This document shows positions 1-16,513 of a DNA stretch of 64,000 nt, in pieces. Location: assembly GCF_034190915.1 (NCBI RefSeq), contig NW_026947500.1, forward strand, positions 19,962,501 to 20,026,500, written 5' to 3'. Positions within the stretch are counted from its first letter, which is position 1; each line of letters begins with the position of its first letter. Origin of the DNA: Cavia porcellus (taxonomy: Eukaryota; Chordata; Mammalia; Rodentia; Caviidae). Position numbers and translations under genes: made by a program. A model generated the notes under the pieces. The model saw only the letters and a list, made by a program, of their open reading frames with translations, was not told the origin of the DNA and searched no databases.

Positions 1-256
1 ATTTTAAATATAACAACATGTAATGTATTAACTATGGCCATTTTCTCATTATTTTATTATGAAATTTTGTTTTACCTTTCTTCCATAAAAAAAACCAACC
101 ATTTCTACTTTTTTAGCCCTATCTGTGGTCTTAGTTCAGTCTGCTATAACAGAATATCACAGGCTAAAATGTCTCATTGCTAACAGTTCCGGAGAAGTTA
201 TTATTCCTGGAGCTTAAATGCTTATCACATGTGTTTATGAAGTTGCCCCCACTCAC

Positions 257-400
257 CTCCGAAATGATAGGCACCACCTGACACAATCAGCATGGTCCCC
301 AGGGGCTGCCCAGCTGCCTCGCCATCCACTGCCACACTCACGTGGCTCGAGTTAACAGAGAAGGACACAGAATGCCACTGCCCATCATGGAGTCCAGCAC
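257..400 (-). CDS. CNTNAP3: CNTNAP3-like exon, laminin-G domain 2, second part
   Basis: This internal coding exon encodes the C-terminal half of the second laminin-G domain of a contactin-associated protein, a neuronal membrane protein with a large extracellular adhesion region. The reading frame gives AGLHDGQWHSVSF and ends at a YHFGG motif; the DGQWHSV strand is a hallmark of LamG domains in this family. On the minus strand it is preceded by a CTACAG acceptor and followed by a GTGAGT donor at 256-251. It is 144 bp long and is entered and left in phase 1, which joins cleanly to the exon at 5087-5348 through a split glycine codon. The following exon lies beyond the left edge. Family assignment is firm. 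The paralogue (CNTNAP3 rather than CNTNAP4 or CNTNAP5) rests on remembered similarity and is less certain. Confidence 0.88.
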
Positions 401-1140
401 CTGTAGGCAAGAACATTCATCAAGGACAACTCTACTTACGAACTTCTCGAAAACTTGAAAATAACTTTTCAGAACACTGTATAAGTCAAAAGAGTATTGG
501 TGGGTTTATACAACACAGGGAAAAATTACTTTTCTTTAGTGAAAAGATTTCATTTATTATAGTAATAACATATACTGAAAATATCACTCCTTCTAAAGAA
601 TTTGGAGTGTGAAAATTATTTTAAGTAGCATCTAAAATTCAATTAACAAATATACACGTCAAAAATCTTTACCAATGGGATTACAAAGTACGGTTTAGTT
701 TAGTCTTCAAATATATAATGTACTTCACTACACCTAATAAAAAGAAACATTTTCAAAGAATGAAGAGGGTAAAGTTGAGCCACGAATACTTGTGAAAGGC
801 TTTTAAAGGGGGAATAATCACCAATTGTCCATGTGATCACCTATTCAGGTAAACACACATTTACTGTCTGAGCTATTTCACAGCTCTGTAAATCACAGAA
901 AACCAACACTGATGCAAAATTTTTCCCATAGAAATGCAATTTACTGTGCCTATGAGATTTATGTATTTGCTGATAGCTTCATTTCATATCTGTTAATAAA
1001 TTTACTTTGGCACTATCTACCAATATGTGTGGTACTATGAATTCTCCTTTGAACATCTTTAAAACATCTCCTTTTTAACATCTTACTGGTTGCTTCGTTA
1101 TCAATGAGTTAATTTTCACGTTCATTCTCTGAATCTTCAT

Positions 1141-1204
1141 TAGGATTATAGGTATGTTATGATTATAGGTATATGATTATAGGTACATTATGATTATAGG
1201 TAAA
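1141..1204. repeat. Short minisatellite, GATTATAGGTA-type units
   Basis: The motif GATTATAGGTA recurs four times within about 64 bp, separated by short variable spacers such as TGTTAT, TAT and CATTAT. This is a small imperfect tandem repeat in the intron, and no function is apparent. Confidence 0.8.
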
Positions 1205-3199
1205 TTGTATATTTTTAAAAATCATTATTTAATATTTGATTTTAAATTCTTGGGAAATAACTAGAGGTATACTTATATACATTGTTGAACACAGTGCTGG
1301 GATTGTATGATTCCACGGGCCTCTGTATCTTTCACCCTCTCTGAGTTGTTTTACCACTCTGTAAATTATAGAAAAGTCGAAGCCTGCAAATCATCATTGT
1401 CCACAGACATTGAGTGAATTTTGATTGGTGGGAATATAACCGAAAAGATATTTTCTCCCCTTCTGCCTCCCTTAACCCCACCCAGGGATTAAACTTGTTT
1501 TACATTATGTGTAAATTTACACCAGTTTACTGCTTACTTTTCTGAGATTCTCTGAATTTTCCTTTGAATATTATGTAATATATTACTTGTTCCGTCATTA
1601 AGTGATGAGTTAAATAAAATCTTTGACATGTTCTTTTTATAATTGCAAAATTCTTATTTGTATCCTCATTAAAAATGTTTGACAAGACATTATGGTAGCT
1701 ACTATTATATCGGGTTGTCTTGGGTGAAATAGTGTGTTGCTTAAATTGTTCTGTTCTGATCTGCTTTGTTATGTCCTCTTTTCTCTTAATCTCTTTAAAA
1801 TAAAATTTAAAAAAGTTTGACATATGAAAGTATATCTTTATATAGGTGATTTTTAAATATCACTATACATCCAAATAAGTTTTCTTTTTTTTTTTTTTTT
1901 GAGGTTATAACTGGCCATTGGCTATAGCTTATACCCAAAGAAATCAGATACAGTACACCTATAAACACTTTAATAACCTTTTATTAAATTAATTAATTGT
2001 CTAGAACCTAGACAGTATTTAATCATGTTTTCATAGAAAGGTAATGTGGTTAAGAATGACAGTATTTTAAATTCAGAGGAAAAAGATCACTCTCACAAAG
2101 CTATTGAGCTAAAGCAAAATGTCAATACTGTTTTGGAACTTTTATTTAATTCTAGGTGTTGTGCAAACTAGCACTGGGGAAAATGCTTGTTCAGTAGTTC
2201 ATTGCATCTGGAATATCTGCAAAACATTAGCAATACAGTTTAATTACTGCAGGAAAAAAGTGGACAGTCTTTGAAACCAACAAAAGAGATTACCAAGTAT
2301 CTTTCCAATGGATGCACAAATCTGACTTCGTAAGCCTATAAACCTTATCTTTGACTAGGTTATTTTACAATTGTGTATAGATAGAAATTAACTTGCAGAA
2401 AAAAGTGATGTAAATTATGTTTCTCTATAGATTTATGCTCTCTGAACAGGAAAAGAACTATTGATTTCCTTCTGCATGTGGATACTGACAAGTTTTGCTA
2501 GGTTTGAATTTATTTTCATTTCATTTCAGTATCTTCTTTGATTATATATGCATAGTTCTTAGAGTTCTTTCCTTAACTGGCTGGACTTATTTTTTAACCT
2601 GGCTTTATATAAATTTAAAAAGCAAATATGAAAACAAAACACTATCCTTAGTGATAGACTTTCTCTCATCCTTGCTTTTCTTTTCTTGAAAAATTTCCTT
2701 TAGAAAACTTGCAATTGTAAATTTTTTCTCTGCCTCTTTAGATGCATATAAATCTTTTCAAAACATCTAATTTTAAAATAACTTTGTAAAATCTTTGTAA
2801 GAAGTTTATTTAACCTCTTTCTTGTTCTACAACCCAGGGACGTTTCCTTTGAAGAGTGTGCCTGTCTCTGTGGATGTTCAACTCCGGTGCTGGCTCCAAC
2901 TTGTAATCAAGACACGGGGGGATTTTAGTTCAGTTCAGTTCAGTTTAGTATTTTTTAGAGACAGTTACTACAAATAGCCTCCCCAATTACCAAGTAAATT
3001 TAGGGCAGAATACCCTCTTCTAGATGCCTTCTTACTAGTAGACAAATTAACTTTCATCTTGAGGGCATGCATGTAATCAATTCTGTATGGCTACATAAAA
3101 GACGAGCTTTCTCTCTGTCTTTGTGGCCTCATTAGCAAACACCTGATGTGCTCAGCACTGTAAGACTCAAATCAGACAAGATTCTCCCAGCACCCAATC

Positions 3200-3600
3200 T
3201 GTTTGCCAACAGAGGCATCATTTTCAGTGGGGACACAACTCAGCACGAGGCTGTCTTTGGCAAACATAGGATATTGTAAGACATGTAGGACAAGAAATCT
3301 TGCAGTACCCCCAACATCTGGAGATACCCAAAAATTTACACCAGATGCCTCAAGGACTCTGTCCACGGAGGTGCGAGACAGCCAGAGAACTCTGACCACA
3401 GATGCTTATTAACATCTGCCCACCTAAGGTCCCCTGCCTGCCTTCAGTCTCTATAAAAAGGGGCCACTTCTCTTTGTCCCTACAGATGCCCTTTTCTCCC
3501 TTGGTCTGCCTGCACCCAGGTATTAAACTATAAGCCTTGTTGGTTTCACAACAGCCTGTGGAGTGGTCTCTGCCTTGCATTCTTTATGAGCACAGTCTGG
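3200..3600 (+). mobile_element. Possible old solo LTR
   Basis: The segment has the layout of an LTR 3' part. A TATA-like box (CTATAAAAAG) lies at 3451-3460. About 70 bp later comes an ATTAAA polyadenylation-type signal at 3522-3527, followed by a T/G-rich tail. I could not define TG...CA ends or a target-site duplication, and I do not recognise the family. The call is tentative. Confidence 0.35.
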
Positions 3601-5015
3601 CTTAATGCTTTTTTAATAAAAACATTATTTCATTCTTTTCCACCTTGTGAAGATGATTCACTAAGTTGGAAATTGATTTTCCTCTTTATTCCCTTAATAC
3701 TGGTTTATTAATTAATGAGTTAAATGAAATCTTTGACAAATGTTCACTCTGTATATTGCATGACTCACAATTTTATAATTACCTGGGGAAAAATAATATT
3801 CATGAAGAAACCAAAAATAAGTTTTCATTTTTAAAAGATAAAGAATAAAATATATATCCTTCTAAATATCTCTTTTTTATCTTCCATCTTTACCTGGGTT
3901 CCGAGGTGAAGAGATACAGATTTTAACATCTGGGCTTGCTGGATTATTCCAGAAATATTAAAATAAGGTCCCACAATCTAAATAAATTCTTTCTTCATAT
4001 ATCTAAACATCCTACTTTCAAAAGCAATATTCAATAACAGTCTAGTCAAGTACGTCTCTGGCCAAAAACATTATCTTTTTAGGTATGATAGCTACCTAGT
4101 ATCAAGAAAGACATCTGTCTCTTCTTCTGCCCTTTCTTTTTTCTTAAACTTTCCCTCCCATCTGGTTCAGATGCTTATTTAGGCAAGATGCTGATTTAGA
4201 ACTCAGATCTTGTCTTATATTTGCAAATCCAATTAAGAAAATTCAATCAGCTCTGTAATTACATTTTTCCATAACACTCAGAACATCAGTCTGCATCTTT
4301 GGGTAGATTTGTCTTAGGAGGACTGAACACCTAATCTATCAAGTCAAGCATGTTCTCAGCAATCACTGGCCCTTGATAGAAGATGGGGACAAGGGAGGGT
4401 TTGTTGAGGGGTGTGCCATGCTAATAAATCAGATTTTCTTCCTGTTGCTCTGAGTAAACACCTGAGGTTTACCATTTCACAAGCAGAACCAGCTGAGGCT
4501 TAGGGCATTCAGGGATTTTTCTTCAGAAGAGCAGTAAGTGCAGGAGCTAAGATTCTTCTCCAGTTCCAGGCTATCATAAAAAATGAATCAGCCATCAACA
4601 AAAGAACAACTCTGAGTATATACTGACATCAACTGCCTTCCTGGTGTAGAATATTTCTCCAGAGAACAAGAGAGAAGAGAGAATGGATGGAGAATGGAGA
4701 GGATGAGAAAAATAGAGAAGACAGGTAGATGTCTCTGCGTTTGTGTGTTTCATGAGGCTCCCTCTCAGTTTCTTTGGGATGGAGGTAAAGTAGACATTTG
4801 TCAGGAAACGGAGCTTGAGCATGTTACCTACATTTGTGTATACTGAGAATTTTTATCTGCAGAAATGTGCCTTTCTCATTTCTTCTACATGACCATTGTA
4901 GGTTAAAGATCACTGTAGTGATGGGTAATGTGTCCCAAATAAACAGCCTGGAGTCACCTAAAAGGAAATTGAAATTCAGTTCCAGGTGCCAAATCAGGCA
5001 TCGGGTAGCTCATTA

Positions 5016-5411
<396 letters not shown>

Positions 5412-6604
5412 TTAAAGCCTGATTTTGCCAAGATTTACATTTTTCAATCCAGGAACGTATAGTCTACACTTTAAAGTCAATGAAATTTATCTTGCAACAA
5501 AAACATGTTCATGACTGGGCAAAGTTACTTCAGGTGCTTTCTTGTGAAATTCTCCACTTTCCTCTATCTCAGAATTAGCACAGAAATCGTAATATAATGT
5601 AGTCTAACAAGCGCTCACTCTGTGTCAGATATTTGCCGGGCCCTCTGCTAGAGCGAGGGATACAGTAATGACCCGCACATTTCCGTCCCTTCCGACTTCT
5701 CTCCTAACTGTCCAGCATTCCTTCACCTCTTCGTTGTGCCAGCTTCATTATTTTGCTGATTCCCTCACTAATTAACTAATCAGTCAGACATCTGACACAG
5801 GATTATTTAGTATTTATATAGGTCATGTTATCTAGCCTCTGGAAAATTATATTTTTACGGTGTTCCAAAAATGTCTTATCATATCTAATAGTTACATATG
5901 AAGTTTTTAATGATACTTTTAGCATGAAAACATTATTAATTTTTTATAAAGTCAATCATGTCTGTATTTTTCTTACATAGCTGCTGAGTTTTAAATTTTT
6001 TTAATGGAAAGTTTCATACACCATTAGATTATAACATAATTGCCCAGACTTTCTTCTGAGAATCGTTATCATTTTTCTCTCATCCTCCTCAAATCTAGTT
6101 CTTAGTGTACATAAAGTTATTATCCAGGCTTATTTATTACCTTACAGACAATACTTTGTTCCAGCAGAGTTTATGAGCTAATTCATCTCTTTTCTCCCAA
6201 ACCAAACCATACACCTTGTCCCTGATATTTTGTGTATAGACAGATCTTCCTGGGGTCCCCACTTGGTTTGACTGAGTTCCGTCCACCACCATGCCAATCC
6301 TCAACACAGGATGTTTTAGTATCTGGCAAAGCAAGTCCCATCTTACTGTTTTTTCCAATGTATTTTTCTTATCTTGGGTGGTGGAAGGAACAATTTTGGG
6401 GTATTTATTTATACATATGAATATTGGCTCCAGGGAAAAAATCTCCAGCAATTCCAATTCTAATTGAAATTTTCTCTGAACTATTTTTGTTAATAAACCA
6501 TATAATTTTAGAGAAAAGAAAACACTGTCAAGCAAAATGGGTAATCGAGGGCAGTAGTTCTCTTTGTTGAATGACTGATTCACCAGAAGGTTAAAAAACC
6601 CAAT

Positions 6605-6690
6605 CAGGGTTGGAAATATGTCTCAGTGGTAGAGTGTGTGCTTGCTTCAGTAAGCATAAGACTCAGAATAAAAACAAATTACAAAAAAAT
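6605..6690 (+). mobile_element. ID-like SINE, diverged
   Basis: The segment resembles the tRNA-derived ID SINE body: a 'ggaaatatgtctcagtggta' A-box-like stretch, then 'gagtgtgtgcttgcttcagt' and an A-rich tail. It is diverged and no target-site duplication is clear. Confidence 0.5.
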
Positions 6691-7319
6691 AAAATCCACC
6701 AGGAGATCAAGTAAATCCCATCTCTGGGAGTGGATCCAAGTAGCAGCATATTTTAAATCTCCTTGGTATTTCCAACAGAAAGCCAACTTTAAGAATCACT
6801 AATGTGGGGATTAAAGTAACTAAAGACAGATTTATATTTTTAAAAAATGCTGTCCTAATATACTTCAGGAACTAACACGGTTCAGTTTTCATTTTTAAAA
6901 AAAATATGTACCATGCATCACTGTATTACTATATATAAAAATCAGAACATTCATTCTTGGCTTTTTAAAAAATTCTGCTGAACGTTAAATAACTTGTCAG
7001 AAAAATTTGCTATAATTAATTAAATACAAAAAATTTAAAAGTAAGGACACTAATCCATGGTCTAAATTTAATCAGTGGATTATTGCATGATTTTTTTTAT
7101 TAGCTGCAGATTTCCTGATTAGATTCAACTTGACACAACTGCATCCATGTTGGCTCATAATCTCAGTGGTTACCCCAGAGTAACCCTAGTTGGCCTTTCC
7201 TGTATAGTTGCAAAGAAAACTATAAATAGAAACAATCATTGGAGTGGTAAGTGGAGCTTATTATCCAAACTGGGTACCAGTTTAGGTTCCTGATTCTTTT
7301 CTATTAGTTTAAAATAAAC

Positions 7320-7640
7320 TCAGTGCACTCTTGATTGGATGAAGTTGCTTGTCCTGACCAACGTATACAATGCTACTTCTGATCCAAACTCCACAGGTCC
7401 ACTTGATCTTGCTGCCACCTCCAGATCATGGTTCTGAGAGTAATCTCCCAATAAATTGCACGATGTCCACGGCCCCCTCTTTGGTTTTACCACATGATGC
7501 AGCAGGGTCTCATACACTGAGCTCAGGGCACTCTGGGTCACTTGACTTCATCTTTTCGATGGCATCTGCCAGCGCCAACAAAGATGCAAAGCTTTTTGCC
7601 ACAGAGCAGTGGCTGTTGCCAAATAAGCTGATTCCAGCAA
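7320..7640 (-). pseudogene. Possible processed pseudogene, family not recognised
   Basis: On the minus strand the composition is unusually coding-like for this AT-rich intron. One frame reads LSSVYETLLHHVVKPKRGP, and another gives VEFGSEVALYTLVRTSNFIQ, over roughly 300 bp. The apparent continuity shifts between frames, as expected of a decayed retrocopy. I do not recognise the parent protein. It could instead be a chance ORF in an old repeat. Confidence 0.25.
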
Positions 7641-8139
7641 CTGATTATGTTAAATGATAAAATATTTTCCTTTTAAATTTTGAAGCAATTGTTTTTATAT
7701 TTTTATGAAAAATACACAAAACTGAAACATCTCTCAGAATCCAATTCCTACAGCTAACATGTCTGTGTATATAAAGTTTGGAAGGAATTCTCTTTGGTCA
7801 GTTTTTGTTTAAAGCTAAGACATTTTATACAACGTAATTAATAGACCATTTTCTTCAGGATGATATTCATTCAGGACTCCAGAGACATCAAGACAATTGT
7901 GATTCTCTTAATTGGCTATAATCAATTAATAATTCCAATGATAAGTCCATTGACAATTCAGAATTATATGAAATGCTGTATGGAACTAGTGTCCCTTTCC
8001 TCAGATAGTTCCAGCTCCTTGTATGGTAAGGTCTGAGTCACTTTGCTTCAGTGACAGAACTTCGGGCAACAACACCAGAGAGGTTAGCGTGGCATGAGAG
8101 CTTCTTCTTAACATCAAGGGCTGGCAAATAAAAGCTCAG

Positions 8140-8610
8140 AAGATGTTACATTACAATCTTGACACAGGTGCCCGATGGCCAAACTAATCTTTGTATTTGG
8201 ATGGTTTCTGCAAAACGCACCTCCAGGAAGCTGACTTCTAAAACCAAGCATCTTCTTTCCCCTTCATGTTCAAAAAATACTTAAATATTTCCATTTCCTC
8301 ATGAGCAGGAACTTTAGGTAGAAGCCTGTTGCATTTACCTCTTTTCTTCTCACTTACTTTTAATCTTGCGAAAAGTACCTGCTCTCTTTGGAGCCTTCTG
8401 ATCTCTCTTTCTTTTGGTGTTTCTCTGGGCATTTTTTTATTTGTGTTATCTTAGCATGGTAGTGTTCATAGTAGGCCTCAGATGCATCCTCCCCACCACC
8501 AAAATTCTTGGACCTCATGATTATTCTCCCTTTTTCACCTTTTCATGTGACCAAGAGATGCAGTAGATTCTTGCCTGCTGGCCCAGAACCAAAGACATGT
8601 TCAGGTTTTG
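8140..8610 (-). pseudogene. Possible processed pseudogene, Lys/Arg-rich
   Basis: The minus strand carries a coding-like stretch with basic segments (IIMRSKNFGGGEDASEAYY, then TPKEREIRRLQREQVLF). Several frame changes and stops fall over about 450 bp. The basic, charged composition resembles a nuclear or ribosome-associated protein retrocopy, but I do not recognise the parent. No poly(A) tail or duplication was identified with confidence. Confidence 0.25.
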
Positions 8611-9057
8611 GTCCTACGGTCCCAAAGCCAACTCCCTGCAGCACATTGCAACAGAGAAAATATTTCTGAAGCCACACAAATAAATATTCCCATCATGTGC
8701 TTCCAAGACCTGCTGACAATAAACATGAACTTACCTCTAATTTGGGTATTTTTAATTTTAAATATAAAAAATTTATTGACTGACCTGGAAGCATTTCCAA
8801 TTAATCAGTAAGTACTTCATTAGAAATTTTCAATGCAAAATAATTGTTCCCTGAGAATCATAACACTCAAAACATGAGATATGTTTTCAAATTTCCATAC
8901 AAATATGTTATTTTATTTCATACTAAAATGAAATAATCATAACACACAAGGAATGCATATTTACTTGTAATAAAATCATTATATTAAGTGGTAATACTTA
9001 AAATGTAAAAGTTGATTTTTAAACACTGTATTAATTGGATACTTAAGAATATTTTTA

Positions 9058-11507
<2,450 letters not shown>

Positions 11508-11689
11508 TTATCTACCACAACACACTCAGAGTCACATACAAACTTCTAGTCTGTTCACTGAGGGAAAAATGGACAATATCTTTCCTATCAGTAACATAAG
11601 TTGATACACTAAATAATCTACTCCCAGTGGCTTTCGTCTTTATAGTGGTCTGTTTCTTCTCTTTCTGCTTGACTTTTTAAATAGCTGGC

Positions 11690-12440
11690 AAAGATTGTAT
11701 TTCTATTAATTATTTCTGCATTTTAAGGTATTTCTTATGTTAAGTAATAACTCTATTGCATATAAATACCACATCTTCTTCATCCATTCATCTGCCAATG
11801 GGCATATAGGCTGTCTCCAAGATACAGCTATTGAGTTGTGCAGCTATAACAGGGTTGTGCATGGATCACTGGAATACGATATCATTAACTCTTTTGGGAA
11901 GATACCTAGAAGAGAAATAGCTGAGTAGAGCAAAATTTATTTTTCTTTTTGTTTTTTGTGTTGTTTTTAAAGAAATCTCTATAGTGGACCACTGAGTCCC
12001 ATAGTGGCTGGACTAATTTACATTCCCACCAGCAATGCAAAAGGGTTTCTTTTGCAGTTCCACAGCCTCACCAGAATTTGCTATTATTTAACTTCTTAAA
12101 GACAACCATTTTTTCTTGGGTAAGATAGAGCCTCAGTGTTATTTGAATTTGCATTTTGCTACTGGCAGAAATGTTGAATAGTTTTTCATGTAATTATTGC
12201 CCATTTGTACATCTTTTACTGAGAAGTGTTATTCATCTCAGTCACCTGTTTTATAATTGAGTTTTTATTTTGGGGTTCCCGATTTTTGAATCATTTATGT
12301 ATTCTGGATATTAGTCTTCTTTCCAAACTGTAGCTAGCAAAATCTTTTCCCATTCTGCTGGCTATCTCTTCACTTTATTGGTTGTTTCTTTTGCTGTGCA
12401 GATGCTTTTTAATTTGATATAATCCCATTTGTAAATTCTG
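11690..12440 (-). mobile_element. Old LINE-1 3' fragment, antisense
   Basis: The plus strand reads like reverse-complemented LINE-1 ORF2 C-terminus and 3' region. Landmarks are 'catccattcatctgccaatg', 'cattcccaccagcaatgcaa' and 'gatgctttttaatttgatat'. Many substitutions and stops show it is old. It adds nothing to the host gene's coding sequence. Confidence 0.7.
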
Positions 12441-13444
12441 ACTCTTCTTGATTCTTTCAAATATAAACACTCTTGTAAAGATTTTGTCTGTCTGTAAAAG
12501 ATACACATGTATAAACACACCACATATGCACCATTGCTATTAAATATTCCTTCAGACATGAGTAAAGAGCCTATATTTTCAACAAACTGACATGCAATGT
12601 TACTTGCAGATGCTAAATGACATGATGACATTTCAGTGGTTAGGCCACCATGTCCAGCTGGTGGTCAAGCACTGATCTAGATGTTGCCAAGCAGGTGCTT
12701 CATCAGTAGATGCTGCACACAGCCAATCACCCTCCGCCATGCCGGTGGCCCTCATCCAATCAACTGACAGAGGCCTTAGAAGGACAAAAAGCTGGAGCCT
12801 TTAAGGGAAGAAGGAATTCTGCCTCCAGACTGTCTTTGAACTCAAGCTGCAACTCGACTCTTCCCTGCGTTTCCAGGGAATCTGCTGACTTGTCCCACAG
12901 ATTTCAGATTTTCCAGGCCCTACAATCACAGAGACTTCTTTAAAATACTACTCCTGCACCAACACATACCAAATATCCTTCTGGCTCTGTTCCTAGAGCC
13001 CTAACTCATAAAGACACACGTTTTTCTTGTTTGGACCTTTGCTGAGAGAGCATAATTTTAACAGCACAGTTTTCACTCTTCCTGCTGCAGCTTGTCAGAG
13101 CCACAATTTCGCCACCTTCTCTCAGCCCTCTGACAGGGGCTTATGATATGACCATAAAGGTCAGACATTCAGGCCATCAAATAGCAGGTGTGTTTCATCA
13201 ATAATACAAGAGAACATCAAAATCAGTGGAAGATTGAAAACAGACACATAAAGAAATTAACGTAAAAGTGGGTATACTGCTTTAGAATAAGTTTGATAGT
13301 TTTTAAATTATACGTACATTTACTATATAATCCATAAGTAGTACAGCCAGACCTGCAGTTTTAAAAGGTAACTGAAGATACAATGTGTAGAATAATTGCT
13401 TATGAGTAGACACAGAATGAACTAAAATAAGAAGCACTTCCAAA

Positions 13445-13625
13445 CTGGGTGTGGTGGTACATGCCTGCAGTCTCAGCGTTCTGGGACCCAAAAGCAGCAG
13501 GATCTCAAAATCAATCCCAGTTTGGGAAGTTTAGTGTCTCAGCAAGATCCTGTCTCCAAACAAAAATTAAAAAGGGCTGGGGATATTGCTGCATGTGAAG
13601 ACCCTGGGCTCAATTTCCTGTTTTC
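13445..13625 (+). mobile_element. B1-ID composite SINE, diverged
   Basis: A B1-like left part (GGGTGTGGTGGTACATGCCTG followed by an AGCAAGATCCTGTCTC end) is immediately followed by 'gggctggggatattgctgca', resembling an ID body. A B1 followed by an ID unit is a known rodent dimer layout. Both halves are diverged. Confidence 0.6.
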
Positions 13626-16246
13626 AGAAAAGCAGTATTAGTAATCTTGGTGACACCAGGTTGGGAAGGGGAGAAGTTAGAGAGAAGGGAAATTAGGCGA
13701 GGAGGCACTGTGAAGTGCAGAATGCATAATTTGGTCATTCAGTGGGTGGCTTGGAGAGCCAGAGTGGCCTCTCTCAAGGACAGGTAACTTGAGGACCGGC
13801 GATTGCTGACTTAAGAACATGTGTTTTGTTTCCTTTCTTGTTCCTGACAGAGGAAGCAGAAGGCATAGGCAACTATTAGAACATGAGAATTCTGCATTCA
13901 GTCTGAGGCCCCTGGGTAGCATTTACAGCATCTTAGGTATCCCTGCCAGCATGCTGAAAAATAAAATTTGCATCTTTCCAGCAATCACTCTGACTTTGGT
14001 GTGAAGACTAGAGAGGTGGAGACAGGGGACAATTGGCTCATTTAGATGGGTTCCATTTGGTACAGGCTGAGGGGCACCTCAGACTATTGCACTTGGGGAG
14101 AGTGAGGGACAGATTAACATGTATAAAGAAAGGAGGATCAGACTTGAGATTGTAGGTTGCCATACGTGTCATTCTGTGAGATAGAAGACAATAGAAAATG
14201 CGTCATGTTTTCAGAAGGGAAGAGAGGCTGACAATTCCGTTTTATACAGCTGACTTTTAGATCCCCACAGGACCAGGAGAGAGGCCCCACCAAGGGGGAG
14301 GCAGGGTTGAAGCTCCGCTTGAGAATACAGATTCAGAAGTCAGGGGCCTCTGTGTGAGGGCTGTTGAAAACTCGTGAAAGAGGACAGGACTCCTACTAAG
14401 AGCCTGAAAGAGGCCAAAGGCCCACCATAAGCATGAGGTTGGTGTTCACTCATTAAGGGCAGCAAACCCTGCAAGGGATAGAATGCAGCGTATCAAAAGG
14501 GGCACCTGGCCATCTCTGCCCTAGCCTTTGCTGTCCAGGTGACTGGTCTAAAAATGGAAAGAGAAAGCCCACGTGCTAGGCAAGAAAACCATGAAAATCC
14601 ATCAGGTTTGTAGAGCTAAAAAATATGTTACCAAAAAATGTAAGAAAGTAGGTAAAATACAACTGAAAAAAGGCACTTCTCAGAGCCACATCGTAGCCCA
14701 CGATGAGCACAGTGCCTGAATAAAAATAGGGGAGTGGAATGCAACTACTAAAAACTATCTCCCTTCTTAATGTAAACCATATTACTGCTTATAGTATAGA
14801 CACAACTAATGCACTCAAATAGTAAGCAATTCTTCTGAGAGAACAATCTTGAGCTCTTTCTAAAGAATGGCTTGAATTACTAATGGTGATATATTAGTTA
14901 GTAGTGGTGAAACATTATCTGCCCGCACTTGTTTTGCCAAGAGTCACTCGCCCTCCACAATGTGTGTTTTCAAAAGCCAGAGGGGCCAGGAGGTTCGTCA
15001 GCAGCTGCACATCCCACTGGTCCTCAGAGCTTTGATGTTTCTAACATTGACCTGAAGCCCAAGGTTTTGGAGTGATACCTCCTCCTGAGGGAGCATCACG
15101 CTAATGGCAAAATCCTCATCAAAGAGAATATTCCACTTTGAAGTTAGTAAACTTGAAGTTGCAGAGTAATGGGAGGACAAGCTCATACCATAGTATCAGA
15201 GAAAGCCTATCAGACATCAGAGCCATTGCAACCATGAGCATGGGTATAGATACAGAACGAGAGTGATGGAAGGAAATGACCAACGGTAGGAAGAAAACAT
15301 GTCCATGGTGAAACATGGTAAAAGACAGCAATGACTCTCTCTAATGCCCTACAGAAATGCTAACATTAGAAAACAGAAGCAGAGTTAGGAAATGAATTGG
15401 GTTCCATAGGGGTTAAGTAATAAACTATAAATGATAACATCAGAGACACTGACTGTTTCATGGAAGGTAGATTATTCCGATGTTTTAGAAAATTAATATT
15501 GTTTAAGGCTAACACTATGGTTTAGCAAAGAAGAGGGGGGTGTAAATGGGTGTGATCAAAAGTGCAAGCTAACCCAAGCCTAAGAAGCTGAGGCATTTCC
15601 ATCTCGTCTGCCATTTGGATTATTCTCCAGTTTTATGCAAGACATTTTTAGTTCTGTTCCATTTGATGGTGATTTCAGACACGATGATGATGTACACAAA
15701 TAGTGGGAGAACATCATGAGCTTAGTAGAGAGCTCTGCCGTGCAACTTCCATGCTGTGTGTCGTGTTTGTTACACTTCTAGCAGTCTTCTTACTTTAGCA
15801 GGGTTAACAGAAGAGAAAAGAGGCTGGTTTAATACATACACAAAGGCTCCCACCAAGTGCAGACTGAGTGAAGCTTCAGCGTGCTGTATAAAAGGCTTCC
15901 TTGTGATGCTAATAGAGAACAGGAGAGTTAGAACTGCAGCATCACAGAGCAAGGGCCAGATGTGAGAAGCTGGCCCCATACCACTCCTGCATTCCAATAC
16001 TGGGCAGCACCTCAGCTTCAGAAAACCAGCATCACTGACACTAGTCGGTACCAGTAGTGCATTGCTGAACGCCGATGATGTCACAAGTCAAACTCAGAAA
16101 ATCCAAAATCAAATCTCAGTTCAGATTCACCTCAAAAGACTACGACTAGAGTTGGCATTGTCTTGGAGAGACCGACTCAGAAGGCTTCCCATAAACATCA
16201 GTTCTACCTACACTGCTGTTTAACAAGCCAGAAAAAGCCAACTTCA

Positions 16247-16513
<267 letters not shown>

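Noticed and set aside
6137..6583. 148-codon minus-strand ORF
   Set aside because: It has no recognisable motif and no splice or pseudogene evidence strong enough to call.
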